Source: Sphingomonas sp. PP-CE-3A-406
GTDB lineage: Bacteria; Pseudomonadota; Alphaproteobacteria; Sphingomonadales; Sphingomonadaceae
DNA length: 64,000 nt
NCBI RefSeq assembly: GCF_003688625.1
Contig: NZ_RCWY01000003.1
Span: 868,001 to 932,000 of the forward strand
Direction of reading: 5' to 3'
Under the pieces are notes generated by a model, which saw only the letters and a list, made by a program, of their open reading frames with translations, did no database searches and was not told the DNA's origin. Positions within the stretch are counted from its first letter, which is position 1; each line of letters starts with the position of its first letter. Shown here piece by piece: positions 41,999 through 50,491 of the stretch. Made by a program: the position numbers and the translations under genes.

Positions 41999-42445
41999 AT
42001 GTTGAAATATGCTATCCTGGCTGGCGCGGCGTTGATTGCTGCGCCCGTATTGGCGCAAACGACCGCGACGTCCCCACAATCTGCCCCAACCGGCGCTGGT
42101 GTTGCATCGCAGCCACAAACGGATGCGATGGCATCACCGCAAGGCACACCGACCGACCCGGTGCCAATGCAGTCCGCCGCGCGCGAGCAACCGGCGACGG
42201 GCAGTCAGGTCGCGCAGGTCGTCGACACCGAGTTTCCCACTTATGACAAGAATGGCGACGGCAAGCTCAGCGCGGCGGAATTCGCCGGCTGGATGGTCGC
42301 GCTGAAGACCAAGACCGATCCCTCGACCAAGCCAGATGCGCCCGAGACCAAGAAATGGGTCTCTGCCGCCTTCGCGCAGGCCGATACCGACAAGAACAAG
42401 TCGCTGACTAAAACCGAAGTGACCAGCTTCTTGACGCAAGGCTGA
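41999..42445 (+). CDS. Secreted EF-hand protein
   Basis: The 148-residue protein has a signal peptide (cleavage after PVLAQ, residue 20), a Pro/Thr/Gln-rich low-complexity linker (21-75) and two EF-hand loops: DKNGDGKLSAAE at 83-94, a canonical calcium loop, and DTDKNKSLTKTE at 129-140, which is less canonical but keeps the Glu at position 12. It is therefore probably a periplasmic or secreted calcium-binding protein. GGAGAG about 7 nt before the ATG is a good ribosome-binding site. An 11-bp hairpin follows its stop. Confidence 0.82.
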   Translation: MLKYAILAGAALIAAPVLAQTTATSPQSAPTGAGVASQPQTDAMASPQGTPTDPVPMQSAAREQPATGSQVAQVVDTEFPTYDKNGDGKLSAAEFAGWMVALKTKTDPSTKPDAPETKKWVSAAFAQADTDKNKSLTKTEVTSFLTQG

Positions 42446-42453
42446 TCGATTCC

Positions 42454-42491
42454 GCGGATCAGGGGGCGACTTTCAACAATCCCTGATCCGC
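42454..42491 (+). terminator. Hairpin after the EF-hand gene
   Basis: The stem gcggatcaggg / ccctgatccgc is perfect over 11 bp with a 16-nt loop. No clear U-tract follows on the plus strand (caaagtcgc), so it is a probable 3'-end structure; it may serve the convergent small gene too. Confidence 0.5.
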
Positions 42492-42516
42492 CAAAGTCGC
42501 TAGGCAAGCCTATCGA

Positions 42517-42735
42517 TCAACCCGATTTGCGCGCTGCGCGTTCCTTTTCGGCCTGCGCCTCGATCAGGATCTGGCCTTGCGCTTCGACCGCGGCGTCCAG
42601 CAGCCGATCAGATGTCTCGACGGCGGCGTCGGGTGTAAGCGATACCGCAACGCCGTCCGGACCGTCTACCAGAACCTGACCGTGTTCCGCGGTTACGGTC
42701 GAGGCTTCGTCGTGTAACTTGTTGTCCACATGCAA
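42517..42735 (-). CDS. Small acidic hypothetical protein
   Basis: The 72-residue frame (starting MHVDNKLHDEASTVTAEHGQ) is acidic, has no signal peptide or membrane helix, and ends in a charged helix (EAQGQILIEAQAEKERAARK). It starts with AAGGA 6 nt before the ATG. I do not recognise a family. The segment VLVDGPDGVAVSLTPDAA resembles a small two-strand domain, and a homologous protein might be conserved in sphingomonads, but I cannot verify this. Confidence 0.45.
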   Translation of the reverse strand: MHVDNKLHDEASTVTAEHGQVLVDGPDGVAVSLTPDAAVETSDRLLDAAVEAQGQILIEAQAEKERAARKSG

Positions 42736-42811
42736 TTCCTTCGACGAGACAACGAAGGCGCGCGCGAAACGGCCCGGACTTTGAAGGAACTTACACGCTT
42801 ATCTAGTTGCC

Positions 42812-43516
42812 TCAGATCAACCCCTGCGCGCGCAGGCTGACATGGCCGCCGGTGCCCATCACGATATGGTCGTGGACGGTGATGCCGAGCCGCTTGCCTG
42901 CCTCGGCGATGGTCCGCGTGATGTCGATGTCGGCGCGGCTGGGGGAGGGGTCCCCGCTCGGATGGTTGTGGACGAGGATGATCGACGCGGAGCCGAGGTC
43001 GATCGCGCGGCGGATGACCTCGCGGACATACACCGCCGCTTGGTCGATAGACCCCTTGCTCATCACCTCGTCGCGAATCAGCATGTTCTTGGTGTTGAGG
43101 TGCAGAACCCGGAAGCGCTCGATCGCGTGGTGCGCCATGTCGGCGCGGAGATAATCGAGCAACGCCTGCCAGTTGGCGAGCACGGGGCGGTCGCTGACCT
43201 GCGACTGGAGCAGGCGGATCGCGGCGGCGTGCGCGATCTTGATCGCCGCGGTCGAGATTTCGCCCATGCCCTTCACCCGGCTTAGCGCTTCGGCATCTGC
43301 GGTCAGCACACCGCCGATCCCGCCGAATTCGCGCATCAGCGCCTTGGCGAGCGCCTTGGTATCGCCGCGCGGGATGGCGATCGCGAGCAGGTATTCGATG
43401 AGTTCGTGATCGAGCAGCGCGTCGCTGCCGCCTTCGAACAGGCGTTTGCGAAGGCGGCCGCGGTGGCCCTTCAGATCGTCCCCCCGGACGTCAGCGTCTT
43501 CGTCCGGATCGGCCAT
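42812..43516 (-). CDS. radC: RadC/JAMM-domain protein
   Basis: The 234-residue protein has an N-terminal helix-hairpin-helix-like region (GDDLKGHRGRLRKRLFEGGSDALLDHELIEYLLAIAIPRGDTKALAK) and a C-terminal JAMM metal site HNHPSGDPSPSRAD. RadC family proteins were once linked to repair of radiation damage, but that assignment is weak; the JAMM domain suggests a peptidase or nuclease-like activity. ATG is at 43516. It is divergent from the ydbH operon with 86 bp between starts. Confidence 0.93.
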   Translation of the reverse strand: MADPDEDADVRGDDLKGHRGRLRKRLFEGGSDALLDHELIEYLLAIAIPRGDTKALAKALMREFGGIGGVLTADAEALSRVKGMGEISTAAIKIAHAAAIRLLQSQVSDRPVLANWQALLDYLRADMAHHAIERFRVLHLNTKNMLIRDEVMSKGSIDQAAVYVREVIRRAIDLGSASIILVHNHPSGDPSPSRADIDITRTIAEAGKRLGITVHDHIVMGTGGHVSLRAQGLI

Positions 43517-43602
43517 TTTGCGATGCTAGCACATCCCTGGGCAATTGCATGACGCCCTCGCTCCCGCCTATGCAGGCCGCGAAAGCGTAGCGGAGTGAGT
43601 GG

Positions 43603-46600
43603 GTGACCGAGACGAGCGAGACGGGGGCCGACCCCGGGGCCGACCCTCGCCGTTCTGCGACTGCCCGCCGTGTTGCGCTGGGGATCGCGCTGCTCCTGAT
43701 CGCCGCGCTGGTCGTGTTGTGGCTGGTGCGGAAGCCGATCGCCGAGGGGTTCATCGACCGCGAACTCGCCAAGGCCGGCGTACCGGCCCGGTACGACATC
43801 GCGGACCTCGCGCTGGGCGGCCAGCGACTGACCAACGTCGTGATCGGCGATCCGGCGTATCCCGATCTCGTGGCGGACTGGGTCGAGACTCGGACCGGCG
43901 TTGGGCTGTCCGGGCCGTATCTGGAGGGCGTGCGCGCGGGGAAGGTCCGGCTGCGCGGGCGACTGGTGGACGGCAAGGTCTCGCTCGGCGCGATCGACAA
44001 ACTGCTGCCGGCGCCATCGGGGAAGCCGTTCGCGTTGCCCGCGCTCGACGTATCGGTCGCCGATGGGCGGATGCGGTTGGAGGCGCCGCAAGGGATCGTC
44101 GGGTTGAAGCTCGCCGGCTCCGGCAAGCTCGACGACGGGTTCCGCGGGTCGTTGGCAGCGATCAGCGAGCGGCTCGATGTCGGCGGGTGCGTGATCGATC
44201 GACTCGCGGCGACGGTGAAGCTGCGGATCGACGCGGCGAAACCGACGATCACGGGGCCGGTGCGCGTATCGCGGCTCGCCTGCGGGACGACGCAGGCCGA
44301 GCGGATCGTGGCCGATCTGGACGTTGGCCTCTCTGCGGCGCTCGATCGCTGGCAGGGCAAGGCTACGCTCAAGACTGGCGCGGCACGAACGCCGGGTGCG
44401 ACTTTGGCTGGTGTCGGAGGCACGATCGACTTCACCGGAACCGCGGCGGCGACCGGCGGCAAGGCGAACATCGCCGCCGATACCGTTCGCACCCCTGAGG
44501 GCGGCGCGCGCCGGGTTGCGCTCACAGGCACCTACCGGATCGGCCAGCAGATGGCGTTCGACGGGCGCGTCCAGGCGAGCGGGGCGGCAGTGGCGCCGAA
44601 GCGACTCGCGGGGCTGGTAGGGATCGGCAGTGAGGCCGCGGGGACGCCCGTCGCGCCGTTGGCTAAAGCGGTGACGCAGGCCGTCCAGAAGGCCGGCCGC
44701 GAATTTGCCGCGGACGCCGACGTTCGCGTGCGGATCGACGGCGGGCGCGGCAAAGCGGTGCTGTCTCGTCTGGCGCTCGCGTCCGCCAGTGGTTCGCGCG
44801 TGGCGCTCGGTGGCGGGAGCGGGGTCGCGTTCGGCTGGCCGAACGGTGGCGTGCGGCTCGACACGGTGCTCGCAATGCGTGGCGGTGGCCTGCCGGAGGC
44901 CCGCGTAACGCTCGCACAGGCGAGACCAGGCGCGGCAATCCGCGGCGTCGCCACCATCGCGCCCTATGCGGCCGGTGGCGCGCGACTGGCGCTGACGCCA
45001 GTCAACTTCAGCGCGACTCCGGACGGGGCAACCTCGATCGCGACGCGTGTCACGCTCGGGGGACCGATCGGTGCGGGCGGTCCCGGCAACCGGATCGACG
45101 GCCTGTCGATGCCGGTCGCTGCGGTGTGGAACGGTCGCGGGCGGCTGGTCGTGAACACTGGTTGCGTGCCTTTGGCAGTCCAGCGCTTTGCGATCTCCGG
45201 CCTTGTGCTCGATCCGTCGCGGTTGACCTTGTGTCCGCTCGACGGCGCGCTGGTCCAGATCAATGGCGCGCGGGTCAGCGGCGGCGCGAAGATCGCAGCG
45301 GCCAAGATGGGTGGGCGACTCGGCACGACCCCGATCACGCTCGCGACCGCGGGAGCGATCGTGCGGCTGGCGGATCGCGGCTTTGCGATCGACGGCGTGC
45401 AGACCCGGATCGGCGCGCCCGCACGTGTCACGCGACTCGATTTCGCCACCGTCACGGGCCGCATGACCGGGCAGGGCGTGGCGGGTGCGTTCACGGGTGG
45501 CTCGGGACAGATCGCCAACGTGCCGCTGCTGCTCGGCGAAGCCGCCGGCAACTGGACGCTCGTCAAAGGCGCGCTCAACCTCACCGGCGCGATGGGGGTA
45601 TCCGATGCCGCGCCGACGCCGCGGTTCAAGCCGCTCGCCGCACGCACTGTGACTCTCGCGCTGGTCAACGGCACGATCACCGCGGCCGGCACGCTGTTCG
45701 AGCCGACCACCAATACCAAGGTCGCCGACGTCACGCTGATCCACGCACTCGGCGCCGGCGCAGGCAAGGCCGACCTGAACGTGCCAGCGATCGCGTTCGC
45801 CAAGGACAAGCTGCAACCCGACGCGCTGACCCCGTTGACCTTCGGCGTGATCGCCGACGTCAACGGATCGGTCAGCGGCGAGGGGCATATTGCTTGGAAC
45901 CCCGACGGCGTGACCAGCACGGGCGTATTCCGCACCGCCGGCACCGATCTCGCCGCCGCGTTCGGCCCCGTCACGGGAATCGCCACCGAGATCCGCTTCA
46001 CCGACCTGCTCAACCTCCAGAGCGCACCCGGGCAGGTGGCGACGATCCGCACGCTCAACCCCGGCATCCCGGTCACCGACGGCACGATCCGTTACCAGAC
46101 GCTGCCCGGCGCGCGCGTGCAGGTCGAGGGTGGGTCGTGGCCGTTCGCGGGCGGATCGCTGACGCTCGACCCGACCTTGCTCGACTTCTCCGCGCCGAAG
46201 GAGCGGCGGATGACGTTCCACGTCGTCAACATGGCCGCCGACCAGTTCCTGCAGCAGTTCGATTTCAAGAATCTCGATGCGACCGGGATCTTCGACGGCG
46301 TGCTGCCGATGATCTTCGATGAAACGGGCGGCAGGATCGAAGGTGGCGATCTCCAAGTGCGCAAAGGCGGCGGCACGCTCGCCTATGTCGGCGATCTCAG
46401 CCAGAAGGATCTCGGCATGTGGGCGAACATCGCGTTCCAGGCGCTGAAGTCGCTGCGGTATCAGTCGTTGCGCGTCGGCATGAATGGGCCGCTCGCGGGC
46501 GAGATGGTCACCGACGTGCGCTTTGCCGGGATCAGCCAGGGTGAGGGGGCGAAGTCGAACTTCATCGTTCGGCGGCTGCAGAAACTCCCGTTCGTGTTCA

Positions 46601-46782
46601 ATATCCGGATCAAGGCGCCGTTCCGCGGGCTGCTCGATTCGGCGCAGAGCTTCTACGATCCGAAGCGGCTGATCCAGCGCAACCTGCCGGCGTTGTTGCA
46701 ACAGCAGGCCGCGCCGCCGCCGCCTGACCCGACACCCAAACTTCCAACCATTCAGCCTCCCGCAAGCAGGATCGTGCCATGA
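43603..46782 (+). CDS. ydbH: YdbH family AsmA-like lipid-transport protein
   Basis: The 1059-residue protein starts with a cytoplasmic tail, one membrane helix (about 24-42) and then a long, repetitive beta-rich periplasmic domain typical of AsmA-like bridge proteins. The C-terminal part (GGSLTLDPTLLDFSAPKERRMTFHVVNMAADQFLQQFDFKNLDATGIFDGVLPMIFDETGGRI) is the conserved YdbH/dicarboxylate-transport domain. YdbH, TamB and YhdP are partly redundant carriers of phospholipid from the inner to the outer membrane. GTG start at 43603 is preceded by GGAG. It overlaps the ynbE gene (ATGA) and ydbL follows, which confirms the assignment. E. coli YdbH is about 880 residues. Confidence 0.88.
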   Translation: MTETSETGADPGADPRRSATARRVALGIALLLIAALVVLWLVRKPIAEGFIDRELAKAGVPARYDIADLALGGQRLTNVVIGDPAYPDLVADWVETRTGVGLSGPYLEGVRAGKVRLRGRLVDGKVSLGAIDKLLPAPSGKPFALPALDVSVADGRMRLEAPQGIVGLKLAGSGKLDDGFRGSLAAISERLDVGGCVIDRLAATVKLRIDAAKPTITGPVRVSRLACGTTQAERIVADLDVGLSAALDRWQGKATLKTGAARTPGATLAGVGGTIDFTGTAAATGGKANIAADTVRTPEGGARRVALTGTYRIGQQMAFDGRVQASGAAVAPKRLAGLVGIGSEAAGTPVAPLAKAVTQAVQKAGREFAADADVRVRIDGGRGKAVLSRLALASASGSRVALGGGSGVAFGWPNGGVRLDTVLAMRGGGLPEARVTLAQARPGAAIRGVATIAPYAAGGARLALTPVNFSATPDGATSIATRVTLGGPIGAGGPGNRIDGLSMPVAAVWNGRGRLVVNTGCVPLAVQRFAISGLVLDPSRLTLCPLDGALVQINGARVSGGAKIAAAKMGGRLGTTPITLATAGAIVRLADRGFAIDGVQTRIGAPARVTRLDFATVTGRMTGQGVAGAFTGGSGQIANVPLLLGEAAGNWTLVKGALNLTGAMGVSDAAPTPRFKPLAARTVTLALVNGTITAAGTLFEPTTNTKVADVTLIHALGAGAGKADLNVPAIAFAKDKLQPDALTPLTFGVIADVNGSVSGEGHIAWNPDGVTSTGVFRTAGTDLAAAFGPVTGIATEIRFTDLLNLQSAPGQVATIRTLNPGIPVTDGTIRYQTLPGARVQVEGGSWPFAGGSLTLDPTLLDFSAPKERRMTFHVVNMAADQFLQQFDFKNLDATGIFDGVLPMIFDETGGRIEGGDLQVRKGGGTLAYVGDLSQKDLGMWANIAFQALKSLRYQSLRVGMNGPLAGEMVTDVRFAGISQGEGAKSNFIVRRLQKLPFVFNIRIKAPFRGLLDSAQSFYDPKRLIQRNLPALLQQQAAPPPPDPTPKLPTIQPPASRIVP

Positions 46783-47006
46783 CCGAAACAGGATTGAAGA
46801 AGCTGGAGCAAAGGCCGATCTTGCGCAGGATGACGAGGACGATTGCTATTGTTGGGCTGTTAGCCGCCCTGCCGGGCTGCATCAACGTGTCGGCGCCCGA
46901 CAAGCCGATCGAGATCAACCTCAACATCAATGTCACGCAGGAAGTGGTCTATCGTCTCGATGGCGAGGCGAAATCGTTGATCCAGCAGAATCCGGGGATA
47001 TTCTAA
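46779..47006 (+). CDS. ynbE: YnbE family outer-membrane lipoprotein
   Basis: The 75-residue protein has a signal peptide and a lipobox ALPGC (Cys34), then CINVSAPDKPIEINLNINVTQEVVYRLDGEAKSLIQQNP region typical of YnbE. In E. coli YnbE stacks on the end of the YdbH bridge in the outer membrane. Its ATG overlaps the ydbH stop in an ATGA, so it is translationally coupled. A later in-frame ATG at 46830 would also keep the lipobox and give a shorter signal; the coupled start is preferred. Confidence 0.85.
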   Translation: MTETGLKKLEQRPILRRMTRTIAIVGLLAALPGCINVSAPDKPIEINLNINVTQEVVYRLDGEAKSLIQQNPGIF

Positions 47007-47007
47007 G

Positions 47008-47388
47008 ATGAAGACCAAGGTCCTTATGATGGTTGCCGCAGCGGCGGCTCTCGGTGGCCTGTCTGTCGCGGCAACCGCGCAGCGCGACCCTGCCTATGCC
47101 GCCGCGCGTGCCGGTGGCGAGGTCGGCGAGCAGCCCGACGGGTATCTGGGGCTGGTCGGTGCGGCGAGCGGCGATCTGCGTGCGCTGGTCAACAACATCA
47201 ATATCCAGCGCAAGTCGGCGTACACCGCCAAGGCGCAGGCGAGCGGCGCGACGGTCGAGCAACTCGCATTCACGAGCGGCTGCAACCTGATCATGCAGAC
47301 CAACCCCGGCGAGAAGTACAAGACCCCCAACGGTGTCTGGAAGACCCGCACCGCCGGCGCCCCCGACCGCGATTCGCGCTGCGTTTGA
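47008..47388 (+). CDS. ydbL: YdbL family (DUF1318) periplasmic protein
   Basis: The 126-residue protein has a signal peptide (cleavage after ATAQ) and the DUF1318/YdbL core (AARAGGEVGEQPDGYLGLVGAASGDLRALVNNINIQRKSAYTAKA). It is the third partner of the YdbH-YnbE system, thought to act on the assembly of the bridge. It starts 1 bp after ynbE. A repeat follows its stop. Confidence 0.87.
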   Translation: MKTKVLMMVAAAAALGGLSVAATAQRDPAYAAARAGGEVGEQPDGYLGLVGAASGDLRALVNNINIQRKSAYTAKAQASGATVEQLAFTSGCNLIMQTNPGEKYKTPNGVWKTRTAGAPDRDSRCV

Positions 47389-47395
47389 ACCTCCG

Positions 47396-47539
47396 TCATG
47401 CCGGGCTCGTTCCGGCATCCACGGTTCCGCGTATTCGATAGTCGCGAGCGTGCGGAACCGTGGACCCCGGAACAAGTCCGGGGTGACGAACAAGGGAGCT
47501 TCCCCCGCGGCGCGAAGTCCCGGCCTTCGCCGGGATGAC
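47396..47539. repeat. Palindromic repeat after ydbL
   Basis: The region begins ccgtcatgccgggctcgttc and contains an inverted repeat (ccacggttccgc / gcggaaccgtgg), followed by a second hairpin region (ccccggaacaagtccggggt) and a half-element cccggccttcgccgggatgac. It is a mosaic of short palindromes rather than one unit. It lies between the lipid-transport operon and the F0 operon. Confidence 0.65.
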
Positions 47540-47637
47540 GAAGAGCGAGCGTCCTTCCGAGCTTCTCGACTGATCGCACCGAACGTTATCGCCAATCCCA
47601 TCCGCCCCTCCCATTAATGACGCCCCTGTCACACCGG

Positions 47638-47666
47638 TTGACTTGCACCCCCCCCTTTTCTAAACG
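47638..47666 (+). promoter_or_regulatory. Putative sigma-70-type promoter of the F0 operon
   Basis: TTGACT at 47638-47643 and TAAACG at 47661-47666 are separated by 17 bp. It lies 73 bp before the atpI start. The -35 is close to consensus; the -10 is weak. Confidence 0.4.
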
Positions 47667-47738
47667 GACCGCGCCTTGGCGGGATCGCTCGTCGCTGCTT
47701 GCTTCCTCCCCGATGCGAAATCAGGTGGAGGAACGTGC

Positions 47739-48059
47739 GTGGCGGAGATCGAACCCGGACAGGACCCCCAGGGTGTTGAAGATCCGCGACTTTCCGCGCT
47801 CGATGAGCGATTGAGAGAGGCCAAGGCTCGGGAAGCACTCGCTAAGGGGCAGAAGGGGGCGGATGCCGAGCGGGGGTACTCGCAAGGCAATCGCGTCATT
47901 TCCGCTCTGATCGGGAGTCTCGTCGGCAGTGCGCTGATCGGCTGGTTGATAGACCGCTGGTTCGGCACTGGCCCTTGGGGACTGATCGTGCTGCTATTCC
48001 TCGGGATAGCGGTCGCGTTCAGGCAGATCATTCGAATTTCAGGCGAACGCCCGGAGTAA
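47739..48059 (+). CDS. atpI: ATP synthase accessory protein AtpI
   Basis: The 106-residue protein has two hydrophobic helices (about 50-67 and 76-93) with a polar N-terminal half, as in AtpI, which helps c-ring assembly and Mg2+ supply. GTG at 47739 is preceded by GGAGGAA at good spacing; the longer in-frame reading from 47676 has no ribosome site and no family match. It is the first gene of the F0 operon atpIBEF'F. Confidence 0.85.
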   Translation: MAEIEPGQDPQGVEDPRLSALDERLREAKAREALAKGQKGADAERGYSQGNRVISALIGSLVGSALIGWLIDRWFGTGPWGLIVLLFLGIAVAFRQIIRISGERPE

Positions 48060-48096
48060 CCGGGCGTTTGTCGTATCAAGACGGCAGGGATTCCAC

Positions 48097-48888
48097 GTGG
48101 CGGCAGAACAGGGCGGCAAGATCGATCCGATGCACCAGTTCCTGATCGAGCCGGCGTTCGGCTCGCACTGGATCGTAGGTGGTTACGACCTGTCGTTCAC
48201 CAATTCCGCATTGTGGATGGTGGTGACGCTGGTCGCGCTTTGGGCGTTCATGATCGGTGGCATGAAGCGCGAGCTCGTGCCCGGTCGCTGGCAGATGGCG
48301 GTCGAGGGCTTCACCGGCTTCATCTCGGGGATGCTCGAGCAGAATGTCGGCCCCGGCGGCAAGCGCTTCGTGCCTTACGTCTTCTCGCTGTTCATGTTCA
48401 TTTTGTTCGCGAATATCATCGGGCTCCTGCCTTTCGGCATCGTCCCCGGTGTGCATCCGTTCACCGTGACCAGCCACATGACCGTCACCGGCGTGCTGGC
48501 GCTGATCAGCTTCGCGATCGTGCTGCTCGTCGGTTTCGGCAAGCACGGCTTCCACTTCTTCTCGCTGTTCGTACCGAGCGGCACGCCAATGCTGATGATC
48601 CCGCTGATCTTCGTGGTCGAGCTGATGTCGTTCCTGGTGCGTCCGTTCTCGCTCGGTCTGCGACTGTTCGTGGCGATGACTGCGGGGCATATCCTGCTCA
48701 AGGTGCTGGCCGCGTTCGTGATCAACGGCCTGAACCTGGGCGGGATGTATATCGGTCTGGTGACCGCGCCGAGCATGTTGCTGATGATCGGCATCACGCT
48801 GCTCGAACTGCTGGTCGCCGCGATCCAGGCATATGTGTTCGCGTTGCTGACGTCGGTCTATCTGAACGACGCGGTCAATCTCCACTGA
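48097..48888 (+). CDS. atpB: ATP synthase F0 a subunit
   Basis: The 263-residue membrane protein has the a-subunit core with the essential Arg in SLGLRLFVAMTAGHIL and further conserved residues in NFANIIGLLPFG-like and LLELLVAAIQAYVFALLTSVYLND. It forms the proton half-channels beside the c-ring. The start is GTG at 48097 with GCAGGGA upstream. The c subunit gene follows after 58 bp. Confidence 0.97.
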   Translation: MAAEQGGKIDPMHQFLIEPAFGSHWIVGGYDLSFTNSALWMVVTLVALWAFMIGGMKRELVPGRWQMAVEGFTGFISGMLEQNVGPGGKRFVPYVFSLFMFILFANIIGLLPFGIVPGVHPFTVTSHMTVTGVLALISFAIVLLVGFGKHGFHFFSLFVPSGTPMLMIPLIFVVELMSFLVRPFSLGLRLFVAMTAGHILLKVLAAFVINGLNLGGMYIGLVTAPSMLLMIGITLLELLVAAIQAYVFALLTSVYLNDAVNLH

Positions 48889-48946
48889 GTGGGGCAACCT
48901 TCACCAAGTTTTCCATTACCTAACTGACTTTCAAAGGGAATTTAAC

Positions 48947-49174
48947 ATGGACGCACAAGCAGCAAAGATGATCGGTGCCGGCCTCGCAGCGATCGGCATG
49001 GGCCTCGCAGCACTCGGCGTGGGCAACGTGTTCGCCCAGTTCCTCGCCGGCGCTCTCCGCAATCCGGGCGCAGCCGACAGCCAGCAGGGCCGTCTGTTCA
49101 TCGGTTTCGCAGCAGCCGAGCTTCTCGGTCTGCTCGCATTCGTCACCATGATCATCCTGGTGTTCGTCGCCTAA
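48947..49174 (+). CDS. atpE: ATP synthase F0 c subunit
   Basis: The 75-residue protein has two membrane helices and a polar loop RNPGA. The proton-binding carboxylate is Glu58 in AAAELLGLLAF. The ring of these subunits rotates with proton flow. AAGGGAA ahead of the ATG gives a strong ribosome-binding site, in line with the high copy needed. It sits between atpB and atpF'. Confidence 0.98.
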   Translation: MDAQAAKMIGAGLAAIGMGLAALGVGNVFAQFLAGALRNPGAADSQQGRLFIGFAAAELLGLLAFVTMIILVFVA

Positions 49175-49231
49175 CCACTCGCTGATTTGGCCGGGCAACC
49201 GCGCCCGGCCGGATTAACGCAGGACAGACCA

Positions 49232-49726
49232 ATGCCCCAGATTTCCCAGATAGCCGCTACCTACGCCTCGCAGATCTTCTGGCTGCTCCTCACCTTCGGC
49301 ATCCTGTATTTCGGGATCGGCAAGGGAATGGTGCCAAAGATCGTGTCCAACGTGGACTCGCGCGAAGGCCGAATCGCGGGCGATCTGGCGGCGGCGGTCG
49401 CTGCCCGTACGCAGGCCGATACGGTCCAGGCGAACTGGCAGGCCGAAATGGACGCGGCGCGCGTCGCGGCGCAGGCCGAGACCGCGGCAGCAGCCAAGCG
49501 CGCGGCGACGGCGTTCGAGCAGCAGGTCCATGCGGCCGACGCTGACCTCGCCGAGCGTCTGGGTCATCACGATCTGGCGGTAGCGAACGCGAAGGCCGAG
49601 GCGCTCTCGAACTTGCAGGGTGTCGCCGCCGAAGCAGCACAGCAATTGGCCGCCAAGGTCGCTGGTCTCCAGGTCAGCCTGGACGCGGCGACCGACGCGG
49701 TACGCAGGACGACGGCGCATGGCTAA
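49232..49726 (+). CDS. atpF': ATP synthase F0 b' subunit
   Basis: The 164-residue protein starts with one membrane helix (ASQIFWLLLTFGILYFGIG) and continues in a long Ala-rich helix (coiled-coil stator). The presence of two b-type genes, b' and b, is the alphaproteobacterial and cyanobacterial arrangement. ATG at 49232 follows AGGACAG. The coding region overlaps atpF by 8 nt. Confidence 0.93.
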   Translation: MPQISQIAATYASQIFWLLLTFGILYFGIGKGMVPKIVSNVDSREGRIAGDLAAAVAARTQADTVQANWQAEMDAARVAAQAETAAAAKRAATAFEQQVHAADADLAERLGHHDLAVANAKAEALSNLQGVAAEAAQQLAAKVAGLQVSLDAATDAVRRTTAHG

Positions 49727-50336
49727 TCCAGATTCGGCCGCAAAGGTCATCCACGAAGAGGGCATGGCGCCCGAAGGTGCGATCGACAACCAGGGTCTCC
49801 AGGGTCACACGGCCGCCCCCGGCGGCGTCGAGCATGTCGCCGATCCGACCGCGCTCGGCCTGACCTCGACCGGCTGGGTCGCGGTGGCGATGATCGTCGT
49901 GATCCTGCTGATGATCTGGAAGAAGGTTCCAGGCATGATCGGCAAGATGCTCGACACGCGCATCGCCGGCATCCGCACGCAACTCGACGAAGCCAAGGCG
50001 CTCCGTGCCGAAGCCGAAGCGATCCGCACCGAATACGAGGCGAAGGCCAAGACGGCGCACGTCGAGGCCGAAGCGATGAAGGCCCACGCACACCACGAAG
50101 CCGCGGCGATCATCGCCAAGGCGAAAGCGGGCGCCGAAGACCTCATGACCCGCCGCGCGAAGATGGCCGAGGACAAGATCGCTGCCGCCGAACGGGCCGC
50201 GATCGCCGAAGTCCGGGCGCGGGCGGCTGATGCTGCGGCCAAGGCTGCTGGTATGCTGATCGCCGAGCATCACGACGCAGCCGCCGACCGCATGATGGTC
50301 GACCGCTCGATCTCCGGCCTTGGCCGCCTGAACTGA
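49719..50336 (+). CDS. atpF: ATP synthase F0 b subunit
   Basis: The 205-residue protein has an N-terminal polar extension of about 50 residues, one membrane helix (STGWVAVAMIVVILLMIWKKVP) and a long Ala/Glu-rich helix. It pairs with b' to form the stator stalk. The ATG at 49719 lies within the end of atpF', so translation is likely coupled. The N-terminal extension is longer than in E. coli b (156 residues total). A hairpin follows the stop. Confidence 0.94.
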   Translation: MANPDSAAKVIHEEGMAPEGAIDNQGLQGHTAAPGGVEHVADPTALGLTSTGWVAVAMIVVILLMIWKKVPGMIGKMLDTRIAGIRTQLDEAKALRAEAEAIRTEYEAKAKTAHVEAEAMKAHAHHEAAAIIAKAKAGAEDLMTRRAKMAEDKIAAAERAAIAEVRARAADAAAKAAGMLIAEHHDAAADRMMVDRSISGLGRLN

Positions 50337-50343
50337 TCCTGCT

Positions 50344-50363
50344 CCTCTCCCCTCGGGGAGAGG
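50344..50363 (+). repeat. Family D hairpin after atpF
   Basis: cctctcccc / ggggagagg forms a near-perfect stem with almost no loop, 7 bp after the atpF stop; a second stem (cccgctgc / gcagtggg) follows at 50371-50389. It may be the 3' end of the F0 operon transcript. Confidence 0.6.
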
Positions 50364-50491
50364 AAGGGGCCCGCTGCAAAGCAGTGGGAAGGTGAGGGCA
50401 CGTCCCTCCCGCGACCCATCATTATTGACGGCCGTCTCTTCCCGGGTTTCCGGCGGCCGAGTCTCCAATCTGAGCCCGTTGGAGAATATTT

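Noticed and set aside
43471..46701. A 1076-residue open frame antisense to ydbH
   Set aside because: Arg/Asp/Arg-rich low-complexity translation, no start context, and a well-supported gene on the plus strand.
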